NCBI GenBank assembly: GCA_019310665.1
Contig: JAFDDW010000187.1
Location: 1-5,375, forward strand
Direction: 5' to 3'
Length of the DNA: 5,375 nt
DNA from: Deltaproteobacteria bacterium
GTDB lineage: Bacteria > Desulfobacterota > Desulfobacteria > Desulfobacterales > JAFDCJ01
Positions 1 to 4,411 of the stretch are shown piece after piece. The notes under the pieces were generated by a model. The model did not search any database. It saw nothing but the letters and a program-made list of their open reading frames with translations, and was not told where the DNA came from. Every line of letters starts with the position of its first letter. The first letter of the stretch is position 1. The position numbers and the translations under genes are program-made.

Positions 1-43
1 ATCCTGGAAGTTCGCCGTGTTTCTGTGGCGTAATGCTGGACTC

Positions 44-78
44 TGGTTGCTGGTTGCTGGTTGCTGGTTGCTGGTTGC
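44..78 (+). repeat. Perfect heptamer tandem array (TGGTTGC)x5
   Basis: Five exact consecutive copies of the 7-bp unit TGGTTGC are visible. The array runs into a more degenerate one that begins ten bases further on. The reverse complement of the same unit family (CCAGCAA) recurs at 2821-2897. There is no spacer DNA between units, so this is a short tandem repeat and not CRISPR. Function is unknown. Length variation by replication slippage is likely for perfect units such as these. Confidence 0.95.
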
Positions 79-87
79 TGCTGGAAT

Positions 88-199
88 CGGGTTGCGAGTT
101 ACGGGTTGCGGGTTGCGGGTTGCGGGATGCGGGTTCCGAGTTACGGGATGCGGGTTCCGAGTTACGGGTTGCTGGTTCCGAGTTACGGGTTGCGGGGAT
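88..199 (+). repeat. Degenerate heptamer array, consensus CGGGTTG, with 21-bp higher-order repeat
   Basis: Sixteen units keep a strict 7-bp register, with variants CGGGTTG, CGAGTTA, CGGGATG, CGGGTTC and CTGGTTC; the last unit (193-199) is poorly conserved. The three-unit block CGGGATG, CGGGTTC, CGAGTTA is duplicated exactly at 123-143 and 144-164, and a diverged third copy follows at 165-185. Because 21 bp is a multiple of three, every reading frame stays open and encodes a heptapeptide repeat. This creates false reading frames at 17-253 and 33-224. I see no protein gene, ribosome-binding site or promoter that would support expression here. Confidence 0.93.
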
Positions 200-279
200 A
201 GGCGCAGTGGGCCTATCGTGGTAATAGATGTTCGGGTGTTCCGCCGGAGCTGAATTTAAAATAGATAGGATACCATAAT

Positions 280-307
280 TATTCAATATTCAGTATTCAA
301 TATTCAA
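280..307 (+). repeat. Heptamer tandem array (TATTCAA)x4
   Basis: Four consecutive 7-bp units are present (TATTCAA, TATTCAG, TATTCAA, TATTCAA), ending 23 bases before the start codon of the receiver/PAS gene. The block is A/T-rich, unlike the G/C-rich array at 44-199, yet it has the same period. It occupies the place where a promoter -10 region or 5' leader of the next gene would be expected. An effect on transcription is possible but not shown by the sequence. Confidence 0.9.
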
Positions 308-320
308 TTTTTCCTGGTTG

Positions 321-325
321 GGTGA
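321..325 (+). promoter_or_regulatory. Shine-Dalgarno GGTGA that favours the ATG at 331
   Basis: GGTGA can pair with the UCACC part of the 16S rRNA 3' end, and it lies five bases before the ATG at 331. An in-frame GTG at 322 is the longest possible start, but it has no purine-rich site upstream and overlaps this motif itself. The ATG start also gives the usual receiver-domain beginning (MQKKVLVVD). Confidence 0.6.
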
Positions 326-330
326 AAGTT

Positions 331-1128
331 ATGCAAAAAAAAGTGCTGGTAGTTGATAGTGATTATTTTTTTGTTGAATTTTTAAGTGAACTGCTGACTA
401 AGCGGGGCTATAAGGTATTAAAAGCCTATAACGGGAAAGAAGGCATCGCCAAGCTGGAAGATGATATGGTTGATCTGCTGTTTGCCGATTTAGTGCTTCC
501 TAAAGTGGACGGCAGACAGTTTTTCAAGTTCATCCGCAACAAATACAACGGGAATCAAATTCCCATGGTGGCCCTGTCGGGAACAATGATCGAACAAATC
601 GGTTCGCTGAATGAGATCGGGGCCGACTTTTATATCGCCAAAGGTCCGATAGACCAGTTGACCATTAAGTTAAACGAATTCATGGCGGAAATTGAAACCC
701 GGCCTTTTTCCCCGCCGGCGGACAAAAAAGTTCTTGCGACCGGCAACGTTTTCCCCCGGCGCGACGCTATGGAATTGCTTAACTCGCTGCAATTTCATCA
801 GGCGGTGATTGAATGTGCTGCGGCCGGTATTATTATCGTTGACGACGATACCCGAATTATCAATGCTAACCGGGTGGCACTTGAAATTATCGGCAGGCGT
901 TCGGAGGAGGCCATCAATTACCCGGTCGCCGATCTGTTTGCCAACGGTGAGCGGGCCGAGTTGGTGCAAGGACTCAAACTGGTGCGGCGGCAATCAGATA
1001 TAAAACAATATTCATTTTATGCCAACTTTAACTCCCAAGTTATTGGAACCGTTGTCTCGCCCATCGAATTGAATAAAGATTTTGTCGGATGGGTCGTTGT
1101 ACTGCAGCCGGCTTTGCACAAAAAATAG
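331..1128 (+). CDS. Response-regulator receiver (REC) domain protein with C-terminal PAS domain
   Basis: The product is 265 aa, cytoplasmic, with no signal peptide or membrane segment. Residues 3-120 form a CheY-like receiver. The acidic pair is D9 and D11 (VVDSD), the predicted phosphoacceptor is D53 (FADLVLP), the switch Ser is S83 (ALSG) and the conserved Lys is K104 (IAKG). All the residues needed for phosphorylation from a histidine kinase are present. A linker of about 30 residues, rich in Pro, Lys and Arg, leads to a PAS domain at about 150-260. It has the typical AAAGIIIVDDDTRIINAN start and a NRVALEIIGR helix, and it ends in a GWVVVLQ strand. The ligand or cofactor is unknown. There is no DNA-binding, GGDEF, HD or kinase domain, so the output must pass through a partner protein. 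The neighbours do not include a kinase and the next gene is 423 bases away. The REC and PAS calls are firm. The biological role is not recognisable. Confidence 0.9.
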   Translation: MQKKVLVVDSDYFFVEFLSELLTKRGYKVLKAYNGKEGIAKLEDDMVDLLFADLVLPKVDGRQFFKFIRNKYNGNQIPMVALSGTMIEQIGSLNEIGADFYIAKGPIDQLTIKLNEFMAEIETRPFSPPADKKVLATGNVFPRRDAMELLNSLQFHQAVIECAAAGIIIVDDDTRIINANRVALEIIGRRSEEAINYPVADLFANGERAELVQGLKLVRRQSDIKQYSFYANFNSQVIGTVVSPIELNKDFVGWVVVLQPALHKK

Positions 1129-1344
1129 TGGTCTTCTGAAATTTGATTGTATCACTATCTTCAATTCCGGCTTGTCCGGATTAGGATTTACTTTGACGTT
1201 CCCCTGAACCTCGCCCGATTCTGCTTGCAGTCGCGTGGCGTCTCTGGTATGAAACACGAATTTCAGACCTCGTCATTAACTTTAAAAATGAGTCGATTTT
1301 TTGGACACTATTTATATTTGTTAACGCCAAATTGGGGAATTTAG

Positions 1345-1427
1345 GGATTTAGGAATTGAGGGATTAAAGGATAAAATCAATCAATTAAAACAGATAGAAT
1401 TCATTCAATTCCTAAATTCCTCAATCC
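1345..1427. repeat. Imperfect inverted repeat built from GGAATTTA-like units
   Basis: The arms at 1345-1365 and 1407-1427 are 21 nt each and complementary at 18 of 21 positions, separated by 41 A/T-rich bases. Both arms consist of degenerate 7-8 bp units of the type GGATTTA, GGAATTG and GGGATTA, and more such units continue on the outer sides (1334-1370 and 1407-1442). The unit resembles the GGATTTA units at 2661-2709. It could form a cruciform or RNA hairpin, but no T-run follows directly, so I do not call it a terminator. Confidence 0.75.
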
Positions 1428-1474
1428 TTTAATTCCTCAATCAGACCCGTGTCCAATTTTCATGCAATCCCATG

Positions 1475-1500
1475 ACAGCTAAAGAGTCACAGCTGTTTTT
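1475..1500 (+). terminator. Small hairpin with T-run before argC, possible terminator or attenuator
   Basis: ACAGCT (1475-1480) and AGCTGT (1491-1496) pair perfectly around a 10-base loop, and T's run through 1500. The stem is only six base pairs with moderate GC, so termination would be weak. It lies 52 bases before argC. It may end transcripts coming from upstream repeats, or it may be chance. Confidence 0.4.
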
Positions 1501-1535
1501 CCAAGCTGAATGACGAGGGCTGTATTATTACAGTG

Positions 1536-1542
1536 AAAGGAG
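1536..1542 (+). promoter_or_regulatory. Ribosome-binding site of argC (AAAGGAG)
   Basis: AAAGGAG lies nine bases before the ATG at 1552. It supports that start, which also gives the expected ArgC N-terminus. Confidence 0.8.
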
Positions 1543-1551
1543 CACGATACC

Positions 1552-2589
1552 ATGACTCGTGTTGCCATAGTTGGAGCCACCGGATACGCCGGTGCGGAAT
1601 TGGTCAGAATTCTGTCCGGCCATCCGGAGGTGAAATTAGCGGTTTTAACCTCCCGTCAATTTGCCGGGGTCAGGTTTGATCAAGTGTATCCCGCTCTTGC
1701 CGGAATGGTCGATCTTGTCTGCGAAAAGTATTCCGTCGACCACATTTGCGACCATGCCGATGTCGTGTTTATGGCGCTTCCGCACCAGCTCCCCATGACC
1801 TACGTACCCGATTTTATAAAACGTGAGAAAAAGGTGATCGATTTGTCGGCGGATTTTCGATTTAACGATGCGGCCGTCTATGAATCGGCTTATCAGACGC
1901 ATACGGCCAAAGAGTTGCTTACATCTGCCGTTTATGGTCTCAGTGAAATCTATGCCGAGCAGATCGAAAAGGCGACCCTCATCGGCAACCCGGGCTGTTA
2001 CCCCACCAGCGTGCTGTTGCCGCTTATTCCCTTGATAAAACAGGGCCTGCTGGACCCCGCCACGCTGGTTGCGGATTCAAAATCAGGTGTCAGCGGTGCC
2101 GGCCGCTCCCTTGCGGCGGCCTCCCATTTTTGCGGGGTCAATGAATCCTTTAAGGCCTATAAGGTAGCGGTGCATCGCCATAATCCGGAAATGGATGCGG
2201 TGCTGAGTCGCGAAGCTCAAAAAGCGGTATCCATCACGTTCGTGCCCCATCTGGTTCCCATGACGCGCGGTATGCTGACCACTATCTATGGCACCCCGAC
2301 CGCTGACCTCGAAGCGCAGGATATCATCGCTTGCTATTCAGCAGCCTATTCTCAGCGGCCCTTTATCCGGCTGTGTCCGCAGGACAGATTGCCGGATACA
2401 TTGCACGTACGCGGCACCAATTTTTGTGACATCGGCTTTAAGCTCGATGAGCGCAACAACCGATTGATCATCATTTCAGCCATTGACAACCTGGTAAAGG
2501 GAGCCGCCGGCCAAGCCGTTCAAAATATGAACATCATGCTGGGATTTGATGAAACCACCGGATTGCTCAACGTGCCGTTTCCGATGTAA
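1552..2589 (+). CDS. argC: N-acetyl-gamma-glutamyl-phosphate reductase (ArgC)
   Basis: This cytoplasmic enzyme catalyses the third step of arginine (ornithine) biosynthesis. It reduces N-acetyl-glutamyl-5-phosphate with NADPH to the semialdehyde. The product is 345 aa, the usual length of the short single-function form. The N-terminal Rossmann motif VAIVGATGYAGAELVR (4-19) binds NADP. The next recognisable family blocks are VVFMALPH (71-78) and VIDLSADFR (95-103). The catalytic cysteine is C149 in IGNPGCYPT, and SKSGVSGAGR (176-185) lies in the substrate region. The histidine motif HRHNPE follows at 208-213, and the C-terminal part has HLVPMTRGML. All key residues are present and nothing is broken. 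No other arg gene lies in the window, so argC appears detached from an arginine operon. The downstream gene is 415 bases away. Confidence 0.97.
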   Translation: MTRVAIVGATGYAGAELVRILSGHPEVKLAVLTSRQFAGVRFDQVYPALAGMVDLVCEKYSVDHICDHADVVFMALPHQLPMTYVPDFIKREKKVIDLSADFRFNDAAVYESAYQTHTAKELLTSAVYGLSEIYAEQIEKATLIGNPGCYPTSVLLPLIPLIKQGLLDPATLVADSKSGVSGAGRSLAAASHFCGVNESFKAYKVAVHRHNPEMDAVLSREAQKAVSITFVPHLVPMTRGMLTTIYGTPTADLEAQDIIACYSAAYSQRPFIRLCPQDRLPDTLHVRGTNFCDIGFKLDERNNRLIIISAIDNLVKGAAGQAVQNMNIMLGFDETTGLLNVPFPM

Positions 2590-2598
2590 AAAACAGAA

Positions 2599-2663
2599 GA
2601 CAGAGTTTTGAATTCGGAATGCGGAAGGCGGAAAGAAAAAAAGGACAGAGTTTTGAATTCGGA
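2599..2663 (+). repeat. 20-bp direct repeat, 45-bp period
   Basis: The sequence beginning GACAGAG and ending AATTCGGA is identical at 2599-2618 and 2644-2663. The copies begin 45 bases apart, separated by 25 purine-rich bases. The second copy runs directly into the heptamer array at 2661. It looks like a local duplication at the edge of a repeat block. Confidence 0.9.
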
Positions 2664-2709
2664 TTTAGGATTTGGGATTCATTCGATTTCAGATTTCGGA
2701 TTTCGGATT
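2661..2709 (+). repeat. Degenerate heptamer array, GGATTTA to TCGGATT
   Basis: Seven consecutive 7-bp units are present: GGATTTA, GGATTTG, GGATTCA, TTCGATT, TCAGATT, TCGGATT and TCGGATT. The motif phase shifts in the middle of the array. The units resemble those in the inverted repeat at 1345-1427. No spacers or palindromes occur within units. Confidence 0.85.
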
Positions 2710-2713
2710 TTTG

Positions 2714-2815
2714 TAAGGATATGATCTTATTTTACAGCTTAGCCTTGATTGCCCGCCATAGTTCCATTTTTTAGAACGACGGCGGGAGCCTTACACCTTA
2801 AACCTGATATCCTTA
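2714..2815. repeat. Long imperfect inverted repeat (about 100 nt) between two heptamer arrays
   Basis: The outer arms TAAGGATAT (2714-2722) and ATATCCTTA (2807-2815) are perfectly complementary. An inner hairpin pairs CCCGCC (2752-2757) with GGCGGG (2781-2786) and GTTC (2761-2764) with GAAC (2774-2777), with a 3 by 3 internal loop and a T-rich apical loop. The region between the inner and outer stems is largely unpaired. The T-run is inside the loop, not after the stem, so this is not a standard terminator. Candidates are a small intergenic repeat element or an RNA structure in the argC 3' region. Confidence 0.6.
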
Positions 2816-2820
2816 TATTG

Positions 2821-2897
2821 CCAGAAACCAGCGACCAGCAACCAGTAACCAGCAACCAGAAACCAGTATCGAGCAGCCAGTATCGAGTATCCAGTAC
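2821..2897 (-). repeat. Heptamer array CCAGNAA (reverse complement of the TTGCTGG family)
   Basis: Eleven consecutive 7-bp units run from CCAGAAA to CCAGTAC, with CCAGCAA twice and the variants CCAGCGA, CCAGTAA, CCAGTAT, CGAGCAG and CGAGTAT. On the opposite strand the unit reads TTGCTGG, the same motif in a shifted frame as TGGTTGC at 44-78. The array ends two bases before the -35 hexamer of the probable folD promoter. Confidence 0.93.
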
Positions 2898-2899
2898 TC

Positions 2900-2928
2900 T
2901 TGACATCGCCATATTATTGAATTAGAAA
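2900..2928 (+). promoter_or_regulatory. Probable sigma-70 promoter of folD
   Basis: A consensus -35 TTGACA (2900-2905) is followed after 17 bases by TAGAAA (2923-2928), which matches the -10 consensus at four of six positions. The -10 is weak, so the exact start is uncertain. The predicted 5' leader would be about 70 bases. Confidence 0.5.
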
Positions 2929-2990
2929 GATCAAATAAATATTCCTTAAACAGGCAAAGATGGGGTGAGAAGAAACTTTAAATATTTTTA

Positions 2991-2999
2991 AAAGGAGGT
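2991..2999 (+). promoter_or_regulatory. folD: Strong Shine-Dalgarno AAAGGAGGT that fixes the folD start
   Basis: This near-perfect anti-16S match ends five bases before the ATG at 3005. The longer in-frame start, a TTG at 2999, overlaps the motif itself and is therefore unlikely. Confidence 0.9.
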
Positions 3000-3004
3000 T
3001 GAAG

Positions 3005-3913
3005 ATGACTGCCAAATTAATCAAGGGGACCGAAATTCGCGAAGTAATTCTTGATGAGATTCAGAAAGAAGTAGCGGAAATCAAAGAAAAGCACGGGGCT
3101 GTTCCCGGGCTTGTCACTATTCTGGTTGGGGAAAATCCCGCTTCCATGTCTTATGTTACGCTCAAGATTAAGACGGCCAATCGACTTGGATTCAAGGAAA
3201 TTCAAGCCAGCCAGCCCGAAGACATTTCCGAAGAGGATCTTCTGGCCCTGGTTGACAAATATAATAACGACGACAATATCCACGGGATTTTGGTGCAGCT
3301 TCCCCTTCCCAAACATATCAATGACAAAAAGGTGTTGAATGCCATTGATCCCGACAAAGACGTGGATGGATTTCATCCTGTTAATGTGGGCCGGCTGATG
3401 ATCGGTGGTGATGAGATAAGATTTCCCCCCTGCACACCAGCCGGTATTCAACAAATGATTGTCCGCTCCGGTGTTGAAACCAGCGGCGCAGAGGTGGTGG
3501 TCGTCGGCCGTTCCAATATTGTCGGAAAACCCATCGCAAATATGATGCTGCAAAAAGGTGATGGTGCCAACTCGACCGTTACCGTGGTTCACACCCGCAC
3601 AAAAGATCTCGAAGGCCACTGCAAACGTGCTGATATTTTAATTGTTGCCGCCGGAGTTCCCGGACTGGTCAAACCGCAGTGGATTAAGCCGGGAGCCTGT
3701 GTTATTGATGTGGGGGTTAACCGGGTGGGTGAAAAAATCAGCGAAAAAACCGGAAAGAAGATTGCCATTCTGAAAGGGGATGTCGATTTCGACGAAGCCA
3801 GGGAAATTGCCGGCTTCATTACACCGGTCCCCGGGGGAGTCGGACCCATGACTGTTACCATGCTGATGGTGAACACCTTAAAAGCATTAAAGTTTAAGCT
3901 GGGCCTGATGTAA
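3005..3913 (+). CDS. folD: Bifunctional methylene-tetrahydrofolate dehydrogenase / methenyl-tetrahydrofolate cyclohydrolase (FolD)
   Basis: FolD interconverts 5,10-methylene-THF, 5,10-methenyl-THF and 10-formyl-THF in the cytoplasm with NADP(H) or NAD(H). The product is 302 aa, slightly above the common 280-300. The N-terminal catalytic part has VGENPASMSYV with Y50 and the essential lysine K54, then ILVQLPLP with Q98, and DKDVDGFHP with D121. All four expected active-site residues are present. PPCTPAG (141-147) starts the dinucleotide domain, and VVVVGRSNIVGKP (164-176) is its binding loop. The C-terminal signature ITPVPGGVGPMTVTML (272-287) is intact. A short insert (KGDGANSTVTVV, 184-195) lengthens the loop after the Rossmann motif. 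The gene has its own promoter and terminator and seems monocistronic. In acetogens and complete-oxidising sulfate reducers, FolD also serves the Wood-Ljungdahl methyl branch. That role is inferred from the likely host, not seen here. Confidence 0.97.
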   Translation: MTAKLIKGTEIREVILDEIQKEVAEIKEKHGAVPGLVTILVGENPASMSYVTLKIKTANRLGFKEIQASQPEDISEEDLLALVDKYNNDDNIHGILVQLPLPKHINDKKVLNAIDPDKDVDGFHPVNVGRLMIGGDEIRFPPCTPAGIQQMIVRSGVETSGAEVVVVGRSNIVGKPIANMMLQKGDGANSTVTVVHTRTKDLEGHCKRADILIVAAGVPGLVKPQWIKPGACVIDVGVNRVGEKISEKTGKKIAILKGDVDFDEAREIAGFITPVPGGVGPMTVTMLMVNTLKALKFKLGLM

Positions 3914-3945
3914 TTGAGCGGCAAGAATAATGGCTAAAGGAAGGT

Positions 3946-3999
3946 AAGGGTCTGGTATTATTTGAGATAAATAGATCGGACCCTTCCTCGATTTTTTTT
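3946..3999 (+). terminator. Intrinsic terminator of folD
   Basis: AAGGGTCTG (3946-3954) pairs with CGGACCCTT (3977-3985) over nine base pairs including one G-T wobble. Eight T's follow at 3992-3999, six bases after the stem. GGAA at 3939-3942 can extend the stem with the following TTCC if a bulge is allowed. The loop is long (22 bases) and A/T-rich. Position and polarity fit the end of the folD transcript. Confidence 0.75.
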
Positions 4000-4050
4000 C
4001 CTTATTCCAACTATTAATTGGCGTGACGGCCCCTGAATTCACCGCGAATA

Positions 4051-4084
4051 AAAAAGAAACTAAAAAAACTAAAGTTTTCTTTTT
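4051..4084. terminator. A/T-rich hairpin, possible second or bidirectional terminator
   Basis: AAAAAGAAACT (4051-4061) is complementary to AGTTTTCTTTTT (4073-4084) apart from one bulged base, around an 11-base A-rich loop. The 3' arm is itself T-rich. With a low-GC stem the hairpin is weak. It may back up the folD terminator and insulate the riboswitch promoter that begins 54 bases later. Confidence 0.4.
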
Positions 4085-4137
4085 GATTTGCCGATATAAC
4101 CTATGTTGAAACGCAACGGTATGATGTCCATTTGAAC

Positions 4138-4166
4138 TTGACAAAACTACCGATTCCAAATATTAT
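4138..4166 (+). promoter_or_regulatory. Consensus sigma-70 promoter for the riboswitch/M23 transcript
   Basis: TTGACA (4138-4143, perfect) and TATTAT (4161-4166, five of six) are separated by exactly 17 bases. Transcription should begin near 4172-4175, roughly 12-15 bases before the riboswitch aptamer. A leader that begins just upstream of the aptamer is what a functional riboswitch needs. Confidence 0.85.
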
Positions 4167-4186
4167 TTAAATTTGGAAGGATTCGT

Positions 4187-4277
4187 CCAGGGAGGGGCAA
4201 AGTCACCGAAAAATGGCGACGTAAGGACCATGGGGATAGAGCCGCTTGGGGGTGGAGAAAGCCGGGTTGCTGTGTGG
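4187..4277 (+). ncRNA. Cyclic di-GMP-I riboswitch aptamer (GEMM-I)
   Basis: The RNA would sense the second messenger c-di-GMP. Family hallmarks appear in the correct order: GGGGCAAA (4194-4201); a short hairpin with a CGAAA loop (4202-4217); GACGTAAGG (4218-4226), matching the family GACGCAAAG; a GG-ATA segment (4234-4238); a variable hairpin (CCGC/GTGG, 4242-4255); and the highly characteristic AAGCCGGGTTGCTG (4259-4272). GGCAA (4196-4200) can pair with TTGCT (4267-4271), with one wobble, to close the aptamer. By alignment to the Vibrio cholerae Vc2 RNA from memory, the ligand-contacting G20, A47 and C92 correspond to G4196, A4223 and C4262. The first hairpin is poorly paired (A-C mismatch or long loop), which is the main weakness. 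Just downstream lie an intrinsic terminator and an M23 peptidase gene. Confidence 0.85.
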
Positions 4278-4288
4278 TTGCTTGCGTG

Positions 4289-4321
4289 ACGCCTTGGGTG
4301 AGTGAACCCAAAGGCGTTTTT
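4289..4321 (+). terminator. Riboswitch expression platform: strong intrinsic terminator
   Basis: ACGCCTTGGGT (4289-4299) pairs with ACCCAAAGGCGT (4306-4317) in 11 base pairs with a single bulged A (4310) and a 6-base loop. T's run from 4317 to 4321. It lies 12 bases after the aptamer and 90 bases before the M23 start codon, so it would end transcription before the gene. Its 3' arm can instead pair with the aptamer: AACCC (4305-4309) with GGGTT (4264-4268), and GGC (4313-4315) with GCC (4261-4263) across an AAA bulge. This mutually exclusive pairing is a candidate antiterminator. It predicts that ligand binding favours termination. Confidence 0.88.
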
Positions 4322-4392
4322 AACTTGGTAGACTTCAAGGTAATTTTCAGACGAATCCCCGTCATGAAATTCTGAAAAAAATTGCAAGTTGA
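4320..4392 (+). other. Nested stem-loop in the M23 5' leader
   Basis: After the terminator, TTAACTTG (4320-4327) pairs with CAAGTTGA (4385-4392, one wobble), TTTTCAG (4344-4350) with CTGAAAA (4372-4378), and GACG (4350-4353) with CGTC (4360-4363). G4350 is shared by the last two helices. The outer arm starts inside the terminator T-run and ends just before the ribosome-binding site. It could stabilise the read-through mRNA or affect translation. No RNA family is recognised. Confidence 0.45.
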
Positions 4393-4396
4393 ATTT

Positions 4397-4402
4397 TAAG
4401 GT
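4397..4402 (+). promoter_or_regulatory. Ribosome-binding site AAGGTG that favours the ATG at 4412
   Basis: AAGGTG is nine bases before the ATG at 4412 but only three before the alternative in-frame TTG at 4406. The ATG start also gives a clean basic N-terminus (MRKK). Confidence 0.65.
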
Positions 4403-4411
4403 GCCTTGATC

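Larger units (their letters stand above)
1129..1551. other. Non-coding spacer between the REC-PAS gene and argC
   Basis: No convincing gene lies here. A frame open at 1147-1344 resembles no family known to me and has no ribosome-binding site. Visible structure, in order: a weak ATAGTG/CACTAT pairing (1125-1130 with 1153-1158) over the upstream stop codon; a 5-bp hairpin TCCGG-cttgt-CCGGA (1166-1180) without a T-run; the inverted repeat at 1345-1427; and the small hairpin at 1475-1500. A TATTAT box at 1523-1528 could be a -10 element for argC, but no good -35 stands at the right distance. I therefore do not call a promoter. Confidence 0.6.
2590..3004. other. Repeat-rich spacer between argC and folD
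   Basis: No gene is visible. The spacer is packed with repeats: a 20-bp direct repeat (2599-2663), a GGATTTN/TCGGATT heptamer array (2661-2709), a long imperfect hairpin (2714-2815), an opposite-sense CCAGNAA heptamer array (2821-2897), a probable promoter (2900-2928) and a 5' leader to the folD start. No convincing intrinsic terminator for argC is seen directly after its stop codon. Confidence 0.7.

Noticed and set aside
44..199. Possible CRISPR array
   Set aside because: Units are 7 bp, contiguous, and without unique spacers. No cas gene is present.
17..253. Open frame coding for a repeated RVTGCGF-like heptapeptide, and an overlapping frame at 33-224
   Set aside because: Both arise only because a 7-bp tandem repeat gives a 21-bp coding period and keeps all frames open. 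There is no ribosome-binding site, and the composition is Trp/Cys/Gly-rich and unlike real proteins.
1166..1180. Hairpin TCCGG-cttgt-CCGGA as terminator of the REC-PAS gene
   Set aside because: The stem is five pairs long and is followed by a mixed sequence without a T-run.
1273..1300. Stem TCATT/AATGA followed by TTTTTT as a terminator
   Set aside because: Only five A/T-rich pairs form and several unpaired bases separate the stem from the T-run, so it is too weak to call.
1147..1344. Possible small protein of 65 aa between the REC-PAS gene and argC
   Set aside because: No ribosome-binding site, no recognisable domain, and it runs into the repeat region. It is likely a chance frame.
3017..3619. 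200-aa open frame on the - strand
   Set aside because: It lies wholly antisense within folD, whose family motifs are complete. The translation has no recognisable domain.
3887..4159. 90-aa open frame on the - strand between folD and the M23 promoter
   Set aside because: It overlaps two hairpin terminators and the promoter on the other strand, with no ribosome-binding site of note and no known domain.
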